Made by a program: the position numbers and the translations under genes. A DNA stretch of 64,000 nt from Lysinibacillus sp. KCTC 33748 (lineage in GTDB: Bacteria; Bacillota; Bacilli; Bacillales_A; Planococcaceae), in NCBI RefSeq assembly GCF_002237755.1, contig NZ_MWSJ01000001.1:1-64000 (forward strand), in the 5' to 3' direction. Of the stretch, positions 8,727 through 18,380 are shown one piece after another. Below the pieces are notes generated by a model. It was not told the DNA's origin, ran no database searches, and worked only from the letters and a program-made list of their open reading frames with translations. Numbering within the stretch: position 1 is the stretch's first letter; each line of letters opens with the position of its first letter.

Positions 8727-10361
8727 ATGGCAGAACTTGTGTATCAAACTATTGGTCAATTGCTAGATGAACAATCTGAAAAATATCCACAACGCGAAGC
8801 ATTAGTATATGCAGATAGGGATTTACGTATGACTTATGAGGAGCTCAATCGGCAAAGCCGTTTAGTCGCTAGAGGGTTGATGGCTCTTGGAATAGAGAAG
8901 GGTGAGCATATTGCAGTTTGGACGACTAATGTTCCAGAATGGGTGCAGCTGCAATTTGGTACAGGTAAAATGGGAGCCCCAATCGTCACTGTAAACACTA
9001 ATTATCGTTCAAGCGAGTTGGAATATTTATTGAAGCAATCCGATGCAAAAACGATTATTTTAATTGAAAATTATCGAGACCATTCTTTTATAAATACACT
9101 GCAAGAGTTATGTCCAGAGCTTGAACATTGTGAACCAGGTAATTTGCAATCAGAGCGACTACCTTTATTAAAAAATGTTATTTTAATTGGCGAGACAAAA
9201 TATCCCGGAGTGCTAAACTGGTCGGATGTGTTATCTGCTGCAGAGCAAATAACGGAGGAGCAATTAGATCAAAGACAGCAAGCACTTCATTATGATGATG
9301 TTATTAATATTCAATATACCTCAGGAACAACAGGTTTTCCGAAAGGTGTTATGTTAACGCATTATAACTTAGTCAATAATGCGATTAATATTGCAGAATG
9401 TATGCGTTTAACTTACGAAGATCGCTTGTGCATCCCTGTCCCATTCTTCCATTGCTTTGGCTGTGTAATTGGAACATTAGCGATTACTACTAGTGGTGGG
9501 ACGATGGTACCAGTACAAGAGTTTTCACCTACTGAGGTGTTACAAACGGTTGAAAAAGAAAAGTGTACCGCGTTACATGGCGTGCCAACGATGTTCATTA
9601 GTGAGCTTAATTTACCGGATTTTGCGTCTTTTGATCTATCAACGTTGCGTACTGGAGTAATGGCTGGCTCTAACTGTCCAATCGAGGTTATGAAGGCCGT
9701 TATCGACAAAATGGGCATGAAGGATATTACGATTTGTTACGGGCAAACAGAAGCCTCACCTGTTATTACACAAACGAGGGCTAATGACCCGCTACTGTTA
9801 AAGGTTGAAACAGTTGGCCGTGCATTGCCAAATCTAGAAGTTAAAATTGTCATTCCTGGTACAAACGAAGAAGCTGCGCCGAATGAGCAAGGGGAGCTAT
9901 GTACGAGAGGCTACCAAGTCATGAAAGGTTACTATAATAACCCGGAAGAAACGCTTCTTGCAATAGATGAGGATAACTGGCTGCATACCGGGGATTTGGC
10001 AACGATGGATGAGGCGGGCTATGTACGTGTAACAGGGCGTTTAAAAGATATGATTATTCGTGGCGGTGAAAATATATCTCCTCGAGAAATTGAAGAATTC
10101 CTTTACACACACTCCAAAATTGCAGATGTACAGGTTGCAGGTGTTCCTGATCCTGTTTATGGAGAGGAAGCGGCAGCTTGGATTATATTGCGAGAAGGAG
10201 AGCAGGCAACAGAGGAAGAGATTCGAGATTATTGTCGGGATAAAATCTCTAGACATAAAATACCACGACATATTTTCTTTATCGAGGATTATCCGATGAC
10301 TGCATCTGGAAAAGTGCAAAAGTTTAAATTACGAGAAAATTTCGTTCCAACAGTGAAGTAA
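8727..10361 (+). CDS. yngI: AMP-forming acyl-CoA synthetase, YngI-like
   Basis: 544 residues from ATG 8727, chosen because AGGGGG lies eight bases upstream; an in-frame extension to 8697 would overlap the dehydrogenase without a ribosome site. ANL-superfamily motifs are all present: YTSGTTGFPKG (P-loop), YGQTEASPV, the hinge GYVRVTGRLKDMIIRGGENI and the catalytic C-terminal lysine in TASGKVQK. It activates a carboxylic acid to its CoA thioester. In this operon likely substrates are acetoacetate (product of HMG-CoA lyase) or a branched short-chain acid such as isovalerate. The choice cannot be made from sequence. Confidence 0.88.
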   Translation: MAELVYQTIGQLLDEQSEKYPQREALVYADRDLRMTYEELNRQSRLVARGLMALGIEKGEHIAVWTTNVPEWVQLQFGTGKMGAPIVTVNTNYRSSELEYLLKQSDAKTIILIENYRDHSFINTLQELCPELEHCEPGNLQSERLPLLKNVILIGETKYPGVLNWSDVLSAAEQITEEQLDQRQQALHYDDVINIQYTSGTTGFPKGVMLTHYNLVNNAINIAECMRLTYEDRLCIPVPFFHCFGCVIGTLAITTSGGTMVPVQEFSPTEVLQTVEKEKCTALHGVPTMFISELNLPDFASFDLSTLRTGVMAGSNCPIEVMKAVIDKMGMKDITICYGQTEASPVITQTRANDPLLLKVETVGRALPNLEVKIVIPGTNEEAAPNEQGELCTRGYQVMKGYYNNPEETLLAIDEDNWLHTGDLATMDEAGYVRVTGRLKDMIIRGGENISPREIEEFLYTHSKIADVQVAGVPDPVYGEEAAAWIILREGEQATEEEIRDYCRDKISRHKIPRHIFFIEDYPMTASGKVQKFKLRENFVPTVK

Positions 10362-10376
10362 GAAGGGGGTCAGTGA

Positions 10377-11735
10377 ATGTTCAAGAAGGTGTTAATTGCC
10401 AATCGCGGAGAAATAGCTAGACGTGTTATAAGAACATGCAAACGACTAAATGTTCAAACAGTTGCGGTGTATTCTGAGGCAGACGTTGAAAGCTTACATG
10501 TGAAGGATGCTGATGAGGCATTTTGCCTTGGAAAGCCACCTGTTGCCCAAAGCTATTTAAATATTGATCGTATTCTTGAAGTAGCGAAGGAAAGCGGCGC
10601 TGACGCAATTCATCCGGGCTATGGTTTATTATCAGAAAACGCTGAGTTTGCTAAACGTTGTACAGAAGCGGGCCTCGTATTTATTGGACCAAGCGCGGAC
10701 GTAATTGCTTCGATGGGCAGTAAATTAGAAGCTCGAAAAACAATGAAAGCTGCAGGTGTACCAATTGTTGAAGGTGTAGAGACACCGGTGAAAGATGTCG
10801 CGGAAGCTATTGAAATTGCTTCCCGTCTAGGCTATCCGATTATGTTAAAAGCCTCTGCTGGTGGTGGGGGGATCGGTATGCAGCTCGTTGAAAATGCCGA
10901 GGAGTTGGCAAAAGCCTTTGAGGGGAATCAAAAGCGTGCACAGTCATTCTTTGGTGATGGCACGATGTATATGGAACGATTTATTGCGAATCCTCATCAC
11001 GTCGAGGTACAAATTATTGCAGACCTTGATGGCAATGTCGTACCACTATTTGAACGTGAGTGTTCGATTCAACGTAGAAATCAAAAAGTAGTGGAAGAAG
11101 CACCATCTCCATTCATTTCTGAAGAAACAAGAAAAAGAATGCTAGATGCGTCAGTTAAGGCAGTTCAGCATATTGGCTATGTAAATGCTGGTACGATTGA
11201 GTATTTAGTAGATGCGGAGCAAAACTTTTATTTCTTAGAGATGAATACGCGCCTACAAGTGGAACATCCAGTGACGGAGGAAATTACAAAACTAGATCTT
11301 GTGGAGGAGCAATTAAAAATTGCGGCAAAACAACCACTAGCATTTACTCGCGAGAGCATACAAAGAGAAGGGCATGCAATTGAAGTACGTATTTACGCCG
11401 AAAATCCATCGACCTTTTTCCCTTCTCCAGGCACCATTACGGCATTTGAATTGCCTACAGGTGAAGGTATTCGCCATGAATGTGGCGTAGAGGCTGGCAC
11501 TGCGGTAACACCTTTTTACGACCCAATGATTAGCAAATTAGTCGTGTGGGGAGAAACACGAGCAATTGCGTGTGAAAGACTGATTGAGGCACTTAAAGTG
11601 TATAAAGTAGAAGGTATTCAAACAAATATTCCGATGTTGTTGAAAACAGTGACACATGAACAATTTTTAAAGGGCTTTACAACGACTAAATTTGTGGATG
11701 AGTATTATTTACCTCAATTAGCAGAGACAAAGTAA
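10377..11735 (+). CDS. yngHA: Biotin carboxylase subunit of methylcrotonyl-CoA carboxylase
   Basis: 452 residues, AccC-like: N-terminal preATP-grasp (KVLIANRGEIARR), glycine-rich ATP-grasp loop KASAGGGGIGMQ (about 158), and the active-site signature EMNTRLQVEHPVTE (about 288). It carboxylates biotin carried on a separate small BCCP encoded downstream, unlike the fused alpha subunit of many methylcrotonyl-CoA carboxylases. ATG 10377 follows agaaggggg. Being inside the leucine operon, with carboxyltransferase and HMG-CoA lyase genes, it is assigned to 3-methylcrotonyl-CoA rather than acetyl-CoA. A 318-bp gap containing repeat A2 separates it from its carrier gene. Confidence 0.88.
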   Translation: MFKKVLIANRGEIARRVIRTCKRLNVQTVAVYSEADVESLHVKDADEAFCLGKPPVAQSYLNIDRILEVAKESGADAIHPGYGLLSENAEFAKRCTEAGLVFIGPSADVIASMGSKLEARKTMKAAGVPIVEGVETPVKDVAEAIEIASRLGYPIMLKASAGGGGIGMQLVENAEELAKAFEGNQKRAQSFFGDGTMYMERFIANPHHVEVQIIADLDGNVVPLFERECSIQRRNQKVVEEAPSPFISEETRKRMLDASVKAVQHIGYVNAGTIEYLVDAEQNFYFLEMNTRLQVEHPVTEEITKLDLVEEQLKIAAKQPLAFTRESIQREGHAIEVRIYAENPSTFFPSPGTITAFELPTGEGIRHECGVEAGTAVTPFYDPMISKLVVWGETRAIACERLIEALKVYKVEGIQTNIPMLLKTVTHEQFLKGFTTTKFVDEYYLPQLAETK

Positions 11736-11747
11736 GAACATTTATCC

Positions 11748-12000
11748 TCATTCAGCAGATTCCTGCTGAATGAAGATAATGGCCTCCGGCGGATGTCACG
11801 GATTTTAAAAGGAATGAATAAAGGATGTTAGTCTAACACCTTCGCATCCTGCGAAAACGGCTAACTGACCTGCATCGGTAAAGACGCCACGTCCTGTGGC
11901 ATTACCGAAATGACCGACATCGTGTCGGCCCTCGTGCAGGTCTGTGCACAATTCAAAATCCGGACGCAATTACGCCAAGGCGAAATTGATAAAAGCATTC
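11748..12000 (+). repeat. Dispersed repeat family A, long copy A2
   Basis: Begins with the hairpin attcagcagattcctgctgaat, then cctccggcggatgtcacgga, several hairpin modules (acgccacgtcctgtggc; gacatcgtgtcggccc; ctgcatcgg...) and ends with aattacgccaaggcgaaatt. It fills the gap between the biotin carboxylase and BCCP genes and has no plausible coding frame of its own. Confidence 0.75.
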
Positions 12001-12053
12001 GCACTTAAACAATGAGTGCGGTTGCGTTATTCATACATTTGGAGGGATTTACA

Positions 12054-12266
12054 ATGGCAACAGTTAAAGCGAGCATGGCAGGAACAGTATGGAAAATCGT
12101 TGTAACAGAGGGCGAGAAAGTGACTGCAGGACAAGATGTGGCAATTTTAGAGTCGATGAAAATGGAGATTCCTATTGCAGCAGAAGAAGATGGCGTAGTT
12201 ATAAAAATCATTGCGAATGAAGGAGATTTCATTAACGTAGATGACGATATTTTAGAAATCGAATAA
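12054..12266 (+). CDS. yngHB: Biotin carboxyl carrier protein, stand-alone biotinyl domain
   Basis: 70 residues forming a single biotinyl/lipoyl domain, with the modified lysine at position 36 in ESMKME (a variant of the usual AMKM). It shuttles carboxybiotin between the biotin carboxylase and the carboxyltransferase of this operon. ATG 12054 follows TTGGAGGGATTTACA; the in-frame extension to 12012 runs back into repeat A2 and is not used. A tiny carrier encoded separately from the carboxylase is the yng-type arrangement. Confidence 0.9.
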   Translation: MATVKASMAGTVWKIVVTEGEKVTAGQDVAILESMKMEIPIAAEEDGVVIKIIANEGDFINVDDDILEIE

Positions 12267-12278
12267 GGAGGCTTCTTT

Positions 12279-13196
12279 ATGCAGCTACCAAAGCATGTAA
12301 CGTTAAAGGAAGTTGGTCCTCGTGACGGTTTGCAAAATGAGAAAACGCATATTGCAACTGCCGATAAAATACAGCTAGTAAATTTACTTAGTCAAACTGG
12401 ATTGAATTATATCGAGGTAACGTCTTTTGTGCATCCGAAGTGGATTCCACAGCTGGCTGATGCAGTGGAGGTTCTTCAAGCCATTAAACGCCAAAAAGAT
12501 ATCACGTATGCGGCACTAGTACCGAACATGCGTGGCTTAGAACGTGCATTGCAGGCTGAAGTAGACGAAGTGAGTGTTTTTATGTCGGCAAGTGAAAGCC
12601 ATAACCAAAGTAATATTAATAAATCAATCGATGAAACATTTCCGATATTACAGGAAGTTGTGGACGGGGCAAAGGCAGCGCATAAAAACGTACGGGGCTA
12701 TATCTCAACGGTGATTGGGTGCCCGTATGAAGGTTACATACAACCAGAAAAAGTTTTGCGAGTAACAGAAAAATTACTGGAAATGGGCGTCGATGAAATT
12801 TCTCTAGGTGACACGATTGGTGTTGGTGTACCGACACAGGTGGAAAGTCTTTTAGAAGAATTATTAAAAAGATACCCTGTAGAAAATTTTGCGATGCATT
12901 TTCATGATACACGTGGTACAGCGCTAGCAAATATCGTTAAATCTTTAGAAATGGGCATTACGAAGTTTGATAGCGCGCTTGGTGGACTTGGGGGCTGTCC
13001 ATATGCCAAAGGAGCATCAGGTAATGTGGCTACGGAAGATTTATTGTATTTATTAGATGGAATGGGTATTAAAACGGGTGTAGAACTGAATAAAGTGCTA
13101 GAGGCTGCACTGTTTATTGAACAGAAACTAGGGAAGGCAGTCGCCTCTAAACAAATGGCGATTGCCCGTAATGAAAGGAGTGCGAGTCAAATATGA
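12279..13196 (+). CDS. yngG: Hydroxymethylglutaryl-CoA lyase
   Basis: 305 residues, a TIM-barrel of the HMGL-like family. The N-terminal KEVGPRDGLQNEK metal/substrate motif and the family signature with the catalytic cysteine, GGLGGCPYAKGASGN (about 229-243), are intact. It cleaves 3-hydroxy-3-methylglutaryl-CoA to acetyl-CoA and acetoacetate, the last step of leucine degradation. It is 12 bp after the BCCP gene with an AAGGAGG site and overlaps the hydratase gene by four bases (ATGA), indicating one transcript. Confidence 0.93.
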   Translation: MQLPKHVTLKEVGPRDGLQNEKTHIATADKIQLVNLLSQTGLNYIEVTSFVHPKWIPQLADAVEVLQAIKRQKDITYAALVPNMRGLERALQAEVDEVSVFMSASESHNQSNINKSIDETFPILQEVVDGAKAAHKNVRGYISTVIGCPYEGYIQPEKVLRVTEKLLEMGVDEISLGDTIGVGVPTQVESLLEELLKRYPVENFAMHFHDTRGTALANIVKSLEMGITKFDSALGGLGGCPYAKGASGNVATEDLLYLLDGMGIKTGVELNKVLEAALFIEQKLGKAVASKQMAIARNERSASQI

Positions 13197-13975
13197 CGCA
13201 ACTCGTTCGTTTTGAATTATTAGATGGTTGCATTGGGCTTATTACCCTTTCAAGACCGGAAGCGGCAAATGCGATGTCTGTACAATTGCTCCAAGAACTT
13301 AGCGCGACACTCGACAACATAAATGGTGATCCTTCAGTACGAGTCGTCTTACTAACAGGGGCGGGGGAAAAAGCCTTTTGCGCAGGAGCAGATTTAAAAG
13401 AGCGTAAAGGGATGCCAGACCGACAAGTAAAGCAGATTGTGCAATTAATCGGAGCAACAGTGGCAAAAGTAGAAGCACTCGCTCAACCAGTTATCGCCGT
13501 ATTAAATGGCGTTGCTTTTGGTGGCGGACTCGAGCTAGCGTTAGCCTGTGACTTACGCCTGGCAGCTGCCCATGCCAAGATAGGCCTTACGGAAACATCT
13601 CTCGGCATCATCCCAGGGGCTGGAGGTACACAACGACTTCCACGACTAATTGGCATTGGAAAAGCGAAGGAATTAATTTATACAGCACGTCGATTAAATG
13701 CAGAGGAAGCAAGAAGTTACGGCATTGTAGAGTATGTTCATGAAGGACATGAAGTACTTGAAAAGGCACAGCAGCTTGCGCTTGAAATGGCAAAAAATGC
13801 TCCGCTTTCTTTAGTACAGGCGAAAATCGCCATGAATCAAGGTGTTGAAGTCGACTTAGCTACTGGTTTAAAAATCGAATCACTTGCATATAATGCTCTG
13901 ATTCCTACAGAAGATCGATTAGAGGGCTTACTTGCTTTCCAGGAAAAGCGAACACCGCAATACCTAGGGAAATAA
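13193..13975 (+). CDS. yngF: Enoyl-CoA hydratase family, probable methylglutaconyl-CoA hydratase
   Basis: 260 residues of the crotonase fold. The oxyanion-hole segments are CAGADLKERKGM (about 63-74) and NGVAFGGGLELALACDLR (about 105-122), followed by GLTETSLGIIPGAGGTQRLP with the catalytic glutamate region. It should hydrate 3-methylglutaconyl-CoA to HMG-CoA, linking the carboxylase to the lyase. Starts within the stop of the lyase gene (ATGA). Confidence 0.9.
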   Translation: MTQLVRFELLDGCIGLITLSRPEAANAMSVQLLQELSATLDNINGDPSVRVVLLTGAGEKAFCAGADLKERKGMPDRQVKQIVQLIGATVAKVEALAQPVIAVLNGVAFGGGLELALACDLRLAAAHAKIGLTETSLGIIPGAGGTQRLPRLIGIGKAKELIYTARRLNAEEARSYGIVEYVHEGHEVLEKAQQLALEMAKNAPLSLVQAKIAMNQGVEVDLATGLKIESLAYNALIPTEDRLEGLLAFQEKRTPQYLGK

Positions 13976-14026
13976 AGACCTGATAATAGATTTTGAAAAG
14001 TTATAAAGTAGGATTTTAAAATATTG

Positions 14027-14170
14027 GCATATCATCAAAAGTGGGGCTAGGTGACTTCTTGGGGCTCATCGAACGCCCCCAGGAAGCTTTGCTCTGTGCG
14101 AAAGCGTAGCGACAGCAACAACAAAGCGCCCAGCCGGAACGGAAATCAACCCCACGCTATGATGATGAAC
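14027..14170 (+). repeat. Dispersed repeat family B, copy B2
   Basis: Ends are complementary: catatcatca-aaagtgggg at the left and cccacgctatgatgatg at the right. The interior nests cttcttgggg / ccccaggaag, and the conserved 3' block gcgcccagccggaacgg is present. It fills the 264-bp gap between the hydratase and carboxyltransferase genes of one operon. Confidence 0.8.
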
Positions 14171-14239
14171 TGAAATCTAGGTATATGATTAATTATTTAT
14201 GCTGAGGCGTAACCGTTTGGGCAAAAGGAGGAATTAACT

Positions 14240-15778
14240 ATGAGCAATGTACCGACAGAAAATACGACGAAAACAATGAAGGAACAAATTTTAGCAGGTG
14301 GCCTGCCAAAATATCACGATAAAAATGCACAACAAGGAAAGCTATTTGTACGTGAACGACTCGAATTATTATTAGATGATGGGCTTCAATCAGAAGATGG
14401 CTTGTACGCGAACTGCTTAGCAGGGGACCTACCAGCAGATGGCGTAATCACAGGAATCGGTAAAATCCATGGTCGTACTGTTTGTGTTTTAGCAAACGAT
14501 TCGACGATTAAAGCTGGCTCTTGGGGGAAACGTACAGTAGAAAAAATGATTCGGATTCAAGAAACAGCTGAAAAGCTAAATTGCCCATTACTGTATCTAG
14601 TCGATTCAGCAGGTGCACGTATTACTGACCAATTAGAAATGTTTCCTGGTCGCAGAGGAGCAGGACGCATTTTCTATAATCAGGTAAAGCTTTCAGGTAA
14701 AATTCCTCAAATATGCTTACTGTTTGGCCCTTCTGCGGCAGGTGGTGCCTATATCCCTGCATTCTGCGATATTGTTGTCATGGTAGAAGGTAATGCATCG
14801 ATGTATTTAGGATCTCCTCGTATGGCAGAAATGGTTATAGGCGAGAAGGTAGACTTGGAAACAATGGGTGGAGCGAAAATGCACTGTTCTGTTTCCGGTT
14901 GTGGAGATGTGCTTGCTAAATCAGAACAGGAAGCTATTTCCTATGCTCGTAAATACTTGAGCTATTTCCCGAATAACTTTGCAGAGCGTAGTAAGGTAGA
15001 GGCTCCAAAACCACCAGCTTCATTTGAAAAATCGATTGATGAGCTAATACCGAAAAATCAAAACGTTCCTTTTGATATGTATAAGTTAATTGAACGTATT
15101 ATTGATGAAGATTCGTTCTGTGAAGTGAAAAAATTATTCGCTCCAGAATTAATTACCGGGCTAGGGCGCATTAATGGGCAACCCGTTGGAATTATCGCCA
15201 ACCAACCGCGCGTAAAGGGGGGCGTTTTGTTCCACGATTCAGCTGATAAAGCTGCAAAGTTCATTTCACTTTGTGATGCGTTTAATATTCCGCTTCTTTT
15301 CCTTGCCGATGTACCAGGGTTTATGATTGGTACGCAGGTTGAAAAAGCAGGGATAATACGCCATGGTGCCAAAATGATTTTTGCAATGAGCGAGGCAACC
15401 GTTCCTAAATTAACGGTCATTGTTCGGAAGGCATACGGTGCAGGGCTGTATGCAATGGCAGGTCCTGCTTTTGAGCCAGATTGCTGTATTGCATTATCCA
15501 ATGCACAAATTGCTGTAATGGGCCCTGAAGCCGCAGTTAACGCAGTATACGCCAATAAAATTGCTGAACTCCCAAAAGAGGAGCAAGCAAGCTTTATCGC
15601 AGAGAAACGCAAGGAATACCAAGAGGAAATCGATGTCTATCGTCTAGCTTCAGAGCTGATTATTGATGACGTTATAGAGCCAAATGATTTAAGAAAAGCA
15701 CTTGAATCACGCTTAGAGCTTTATATGTCAAAGTACTTATTATTCTCAGAACGTAAACATGGAGTAAATCCAGTATAA
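14240..15778 (+). CDS. yngE: Carboxyltransferase subunit of methylcrotonyl-CoA carboxylase
   Basis: 512 residues with the two crotonase-like halves of biotin-dependent carboxyltransferases. The N half binds acyl-CoA (LVDSAGARITDQLEMFPGRRGAGRIFYN, given here only as the 119-onward region, with GPSAAGGAYIPA after it). The C half binds carboxybiotin (DVPGFMIGTQVEKAGIIRHG). It carboxylates 3-methylcrotonyl-CoA using the carrier at 12054. It ends the operon: a terminator follows 15 bp after the stop. Propionyl-CoA carboxylase is the main alternative, but the lyase and hydratase neighbours favour leucine. Confidence 0.9.
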   Translation: MSNVPTENTTKTMKEQILAGGLPKYHDKNAQQGKLFVRERLELLLDDGLQSEDGLYANCLAGDLPADGVITGIGKIHGRTVCVLANDSTIKAGSWGKRTVEKMIRIQETAEKLNCPLLYLVDSAGARITDQLEMFPGRRGAGRIFYNQVKLSGKIPQICLLFGPSAAGGAYIPAFCDIVVMVEGNASMYLGSPRMAEMVIGEKVDLETMGGAKMHCSVSGCGDVLAKSEQEAISYARKYLSYFPNNFAERSKVEAPKPPASFEKSIDELIPKNQNVPFDMYKLIERIIDEDSFCEVKKLFAPELITGLGRINGQPVGIIANQPRVKGGVLFHDSADKAAKFISLCDAFNIPLLFLADVPGFMIGTQVEKAGIIRHGAKMIFAMSEATVPKLTVIVRKAYGAGLYAMAGPAFEPDCCIALSNAQIAVMGPEAAVNAVYANKIAELPKEEQASFIAEKRKEYQEEIDVYRLASELIIDDVIEPNDLRKALESRLELYMSKYLLFSERKHGVNPV

Positions 15779-15792
15779 GGCCTTGAAATAAC

Positions 15793-15822
15793 GCTGTCTC
15801 AGCTCATTGAGGCAGCTTTTTT
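15793..15822 (+). terminator. Terminator of the leucine-degradation operon
   Basis: Stem gctgtctca / tgaggcagc (one G-U), six-base loop, then TTTTTT. Confidence 0.92.
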
Positions 15823-16002
15823 ATTTTGTGTTTAACATGATGTTCAGTCATCTCTTTTCTAATCGAACCCAGACAGATGTGAAGGTTACATAATTTGCGA
15901 TAGTATGCTACAAGGCTTTATCCACCTTATTATTACCACTTGCTTAGGGAAGCGGTGAATATTAAAATTATGTGAGGATATAGGGAAGTAGGTGGTATAG
16001 GC

Positions 16003-16563
16003 ATGACAAAAAATAGTATACATAGTGGAGCCAAGCTACCGTTACCTTATCGTTCTTTAATAGATACATATTATTTACCGATAAAGATAGCAGGGTGGAT
16101 CTTTTTTTGTATCTATTCTGTAATAGCTTTTTATAAACTAGTCATTGATCGTCTTGTGAATGTAGTTGTTATGTTGTTCAATGGCGAGTATTCTCTTGGT
16201 GAATTAGGGCTGTTTGATTATAGTAACTGGCGATTAACAACAAATTTTATTCCCTTTGATACAATTCTGCGCTATATAAATTACGCTCAGTATTTTAATG
16301 TTGATATCATTATTATTAATTTACTCGGCAATTTATTAATATTTACCCCAATGGGCTTTTTACTACCACTATTATCAAAAAAGTGCCGCAAAGCTTGGAT
16401 CGTTATTTGTATAGGTTTTATCTCTAGCCTAGCGGTAGAAACTATCCAGTTTATTTTTACGGTTGGATCAGCAGATATTGATGATTTAATTTTAAATACA
16501 CTAGGAGCATGGCTTGGCTACCTAGCCTATAAAAGTATACTTATTAAACCTAAAGATAGATAG
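16003..16563 (+). CDS. VanZ-family membrane protein
   Basis: 186 residues with about four membrane helices (26-48, 100-122, 128-146, 157-175). The VanZ signature is clear: NLLGNLLIFTPMGFLLP and, before the last helix, ETIQFIF...ADIDDLILNT. VanZ-like proteins are widespread, and one gives low-level teicoplanin resistance in a vancomycin-resistance cluster; most have no known role. No van genes are nearby, so it is a stand-alone envelope protein here. A terminator follows directly. Confidence 0.85.
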   Translation: MTKNSIHSGAKLPLPYRSLIDTYYLPIKIAGWIFFCIYSVIAFYKLVIDRLVNVVVMLFNGEYSLGELGLFDYSNWRLTTNFIPFDTILRYINYAQYFNVDIIIINLLGNLLIFTPMGFLLPLLSKKCRKAWIVICIGFISSLAVETIQFIFTVGSADIDDLILNTLGAWLGYLAYKSILIKPKDR

Positions 16564-16564
16564 A

Positions 16565-16592
16565 AACAGTCCTTGCAAAAGGGCTGTTTTTT
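16565..16592 (+). terminator. Terminator after the VanZ-like gene
   Basis: Stem aacagtcc / gggctgtt with an eight-base loop and a T run. Confidence 0.88.
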
Positions 16593-16654
16593 AGTGGTAA
16601 CAAATTTAGGATTCATCACGAAAAGTTTTTATTAAAAGTCTACTATGTAAATAA

Positions 16655-16884
16655 GCTGATTGGAGTGGAGGCTGGGCGACTCCTTGGGGAACAGCAATAG
16701 AGGAACGAAGGCTAAAAGCATCACATCCTGTGCTAACGCCTTCGTGTCCAACATCGTGTTGGCCCGAGACCCTGCAGCGAAGCGAAGCGACTCATCGGAC
16801 GCCCCTAGGAAGCTCTGCTCTGTGCGAAAGCGTAGCAACAGCAACAACAAAGCGCCCAGTCGGAACGGAAATCAACCGCATGTT
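16655..16884 (+). repeat. Dispersed repeat family B, long copy B3
   Basis: Left end tgattggagtggaggctggg, right end cgcccagtcggaacggaaatc. The outer GGCTGGGCG pairs with CGCCCAGtC. The interior is expanded by modules also seen in family A (catcctgtg; aacatcgtgttggccc) and by gctctgtgcgaaagcgtagc. The rest of the 16593-17135 gap shows only AT-rich sequence with no gene I can support. Confidence 0.8.
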
Positions 16885-17135
16885 TTGGTGATGATACAAA
16901 TATAGAAATACTAAATGAGCATAATACCGGGGGCTCATAGAGGTCTTTGTGCCTGTTTTGTCGAAAGTGAATTATTTCTTTAGGAGCTTAGTATTAATTA
17001 ACTCTTGAAATTAATAAAGAAAATTCCGATAATTAATGTAAGAAACTGTTTAGAGTGTAAGAGTATAGAAAATAAAAGATAGAATCATATTTTTTATTGA
17101 ATTTGCATATTAAATAGAAAGCCGAGGTGAATTAT

Positions 17136-17861
17136 ATGAAACTATCAAGTTTAATAGAACAAGAAAGACTGTCATCACACGATAATCGTAAAAAGATTTT
17201 ACAACGAAAACAAGCAGGGGATGCCTATCGAAAAAACGCACTGTATTTTCCGCCAAAGAAAAATCCATTATTGCTTGAGCTAGAAAATTTACTTTTAGGG
17301 CATACAGATCAAGAACTCTATGAGCAACAAAAAGAGGAAGCGAAAGAGATCACACCTCAACAGCAAGCAATCATTCAAGATTTGCAACAAACGAAAAATG
17401 TGTTCGCACATGAGCAAACGCAAATGCATTATTCTCAGTTAGAGCGTATAGATGAGGAAGCGTCTGTAGTAGAGGATGGGAATGCCGAGGACACGTTACA
17501 AATTTTAGAGCAAGTGAGGAATTCAGCATTAGCACCCCCGCAGCCATCACCACAGGATTTACGTGTAGCAGCAAGTGCAAATGCTCAAATACAGCACATG
17601 CAAGCGCAATTAAATGGTCAAGAGGTAGATGACAGTGAGCCTGCCTTTGTACGTGAAGGTATTGACGTCAAAGTACCAGAACGGTTTACTAAGGAATTGA
17701 AATTGGATCCATTTGTAGATACAATTTTCGGTAAGAGTTATGAGGAGGCATACAGAGCGCGAACATTTAAAAACGCTTCTGAAAAATATGCCACTCATAT
17801 TCAAATGGCAAAAGAAGGCTATCGACCGGGAAATGACTCCATGATCTCCTTGATAGCCTAA
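17136..17861 (+). CDS. Hypothetical protein, hydrophilic and glutamine-rich
   Basis: I do not recognise a family. From ATG 17136 (GAGGTG six bases upstream) it has 241 residues, no membrane segment and no signal peptide. The first 150 residues are rich in Gln and Glu with probable helical/coiled-coil character (about 40-125). A more ordered-looking C-terminal segment (about 160-235) contains REGIDVKVPERFTKEL and KSYEEAYRARTF. The next gene (ybaK-like) is 24 bp away, so the two may be cotranscribed. A secretion-free cytosolic role is all that can be said. Confidence 0.7.
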   Translation: MKLSSLIEQERLSSHDNRKKILQRKQAGDAYRKNALYFPPKKNPLLLELENLLLGHTDQELYEQQKEEAKEITPQQQAIIQDLQQTKNVFAHEQTQMHYSQLERIDEEASVVEDGNAEDTLQILEQVRNSALAPPQPSPQDLRVAASANAQIQHMQAQLNGQEVDDSEPAFVREGIDVKVPERFTKELKLDPFVDTIFGKSYEEAYRARTFKNASEKYATHIQMAKEGYRPGNDSMISLIA

Positions 17862-17885
17862 TGCTGCAGATAGGAGATTTTTAAT

Positions 17886-18380
17886 ATGGCGAAGGCAAAG
17901 CATGCGAAAACAAATGCGATAAGATTATTGGAGCAACAAAAAATACAATTCGACGTAATTGAATATGAGACTGGTGACGGCCAAGTTGACGGAATATCAG
18001 TTGCTGAAAAAATTGGTCACCCAGTTTCTCATGTTTTCAAAACATTAGTAGCAAAGGCAAGTGCACAAAAGCTTTTTGTATTTGTTATACCTGTAGCAGA
18101 TGAGCTTGATTTAAAAGCTGCTGCAAAGGTTATCGGAGAGAAAAAAATCGACATGCTCCCAGTCAAGGAGTTACTTGGCTATACAGGCTATGTGCGAGGC
18201 GGATGCTCTCCAGTCGGTATGAAGAAGCTTTATCCGACTGTTATTGATGCGTCAGCTCAAGAGCAAGGAAGTATTATTGTGAGTGCCGGAAAAATCGGCA
18301 TGCAAATCCACGTTCAGCTAGATGATTTAGTCGCTGTGACAAAAGCAAAGCTTGCATCAATCACCACTACCCAAAAATGA
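17886..18380 (+). CDS. ybaK: YbaK/EbsC-family Cys-tRNA(Pro) deacylase
   Basis: 164 residues covering the whole YbaK/ProX-type editing domain. The conserved lysine segment HVFKTLVAK (about 49-57) and the [11 protein letters not shown] loop (about 105-115) are typical. Such proteins hydrolyse mischarged Cys-tRNA(Pro) in trans and so protect translation fidelity. Ribosome site aggagattttta lies before ATG 17886. Its terminator stem starts within the last codons. Confidence 0.9.
   Translation: MAKAKHAKTNAIRLLEQQKIQFDVIEYETGDGQVDGISVAEKIGHPVSHVFKTLVAKASAQKLFVFVIPVADELDLKAAAKVIGEKKIDMLPVKELLGYTGYVRGGCSPVGMKKLYPTVIDASAQEQGSIIVSAGKIGMQIHVQLDDLVAVTKAKLASITTTQK

Noticed and set aside
12012-12053. Longer start for the biotin carrier protein
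   Set aside because: The extension lies in repeat A2 and lacks a ribosome site; ATG 12054 has a good one.
16660-16905. ORFs on both strands inside repeat B3, and a similar one at 45567-45758 in B5
   Set aside because: They follow the repeat sequence, appear on both strands and have no ribosome site.
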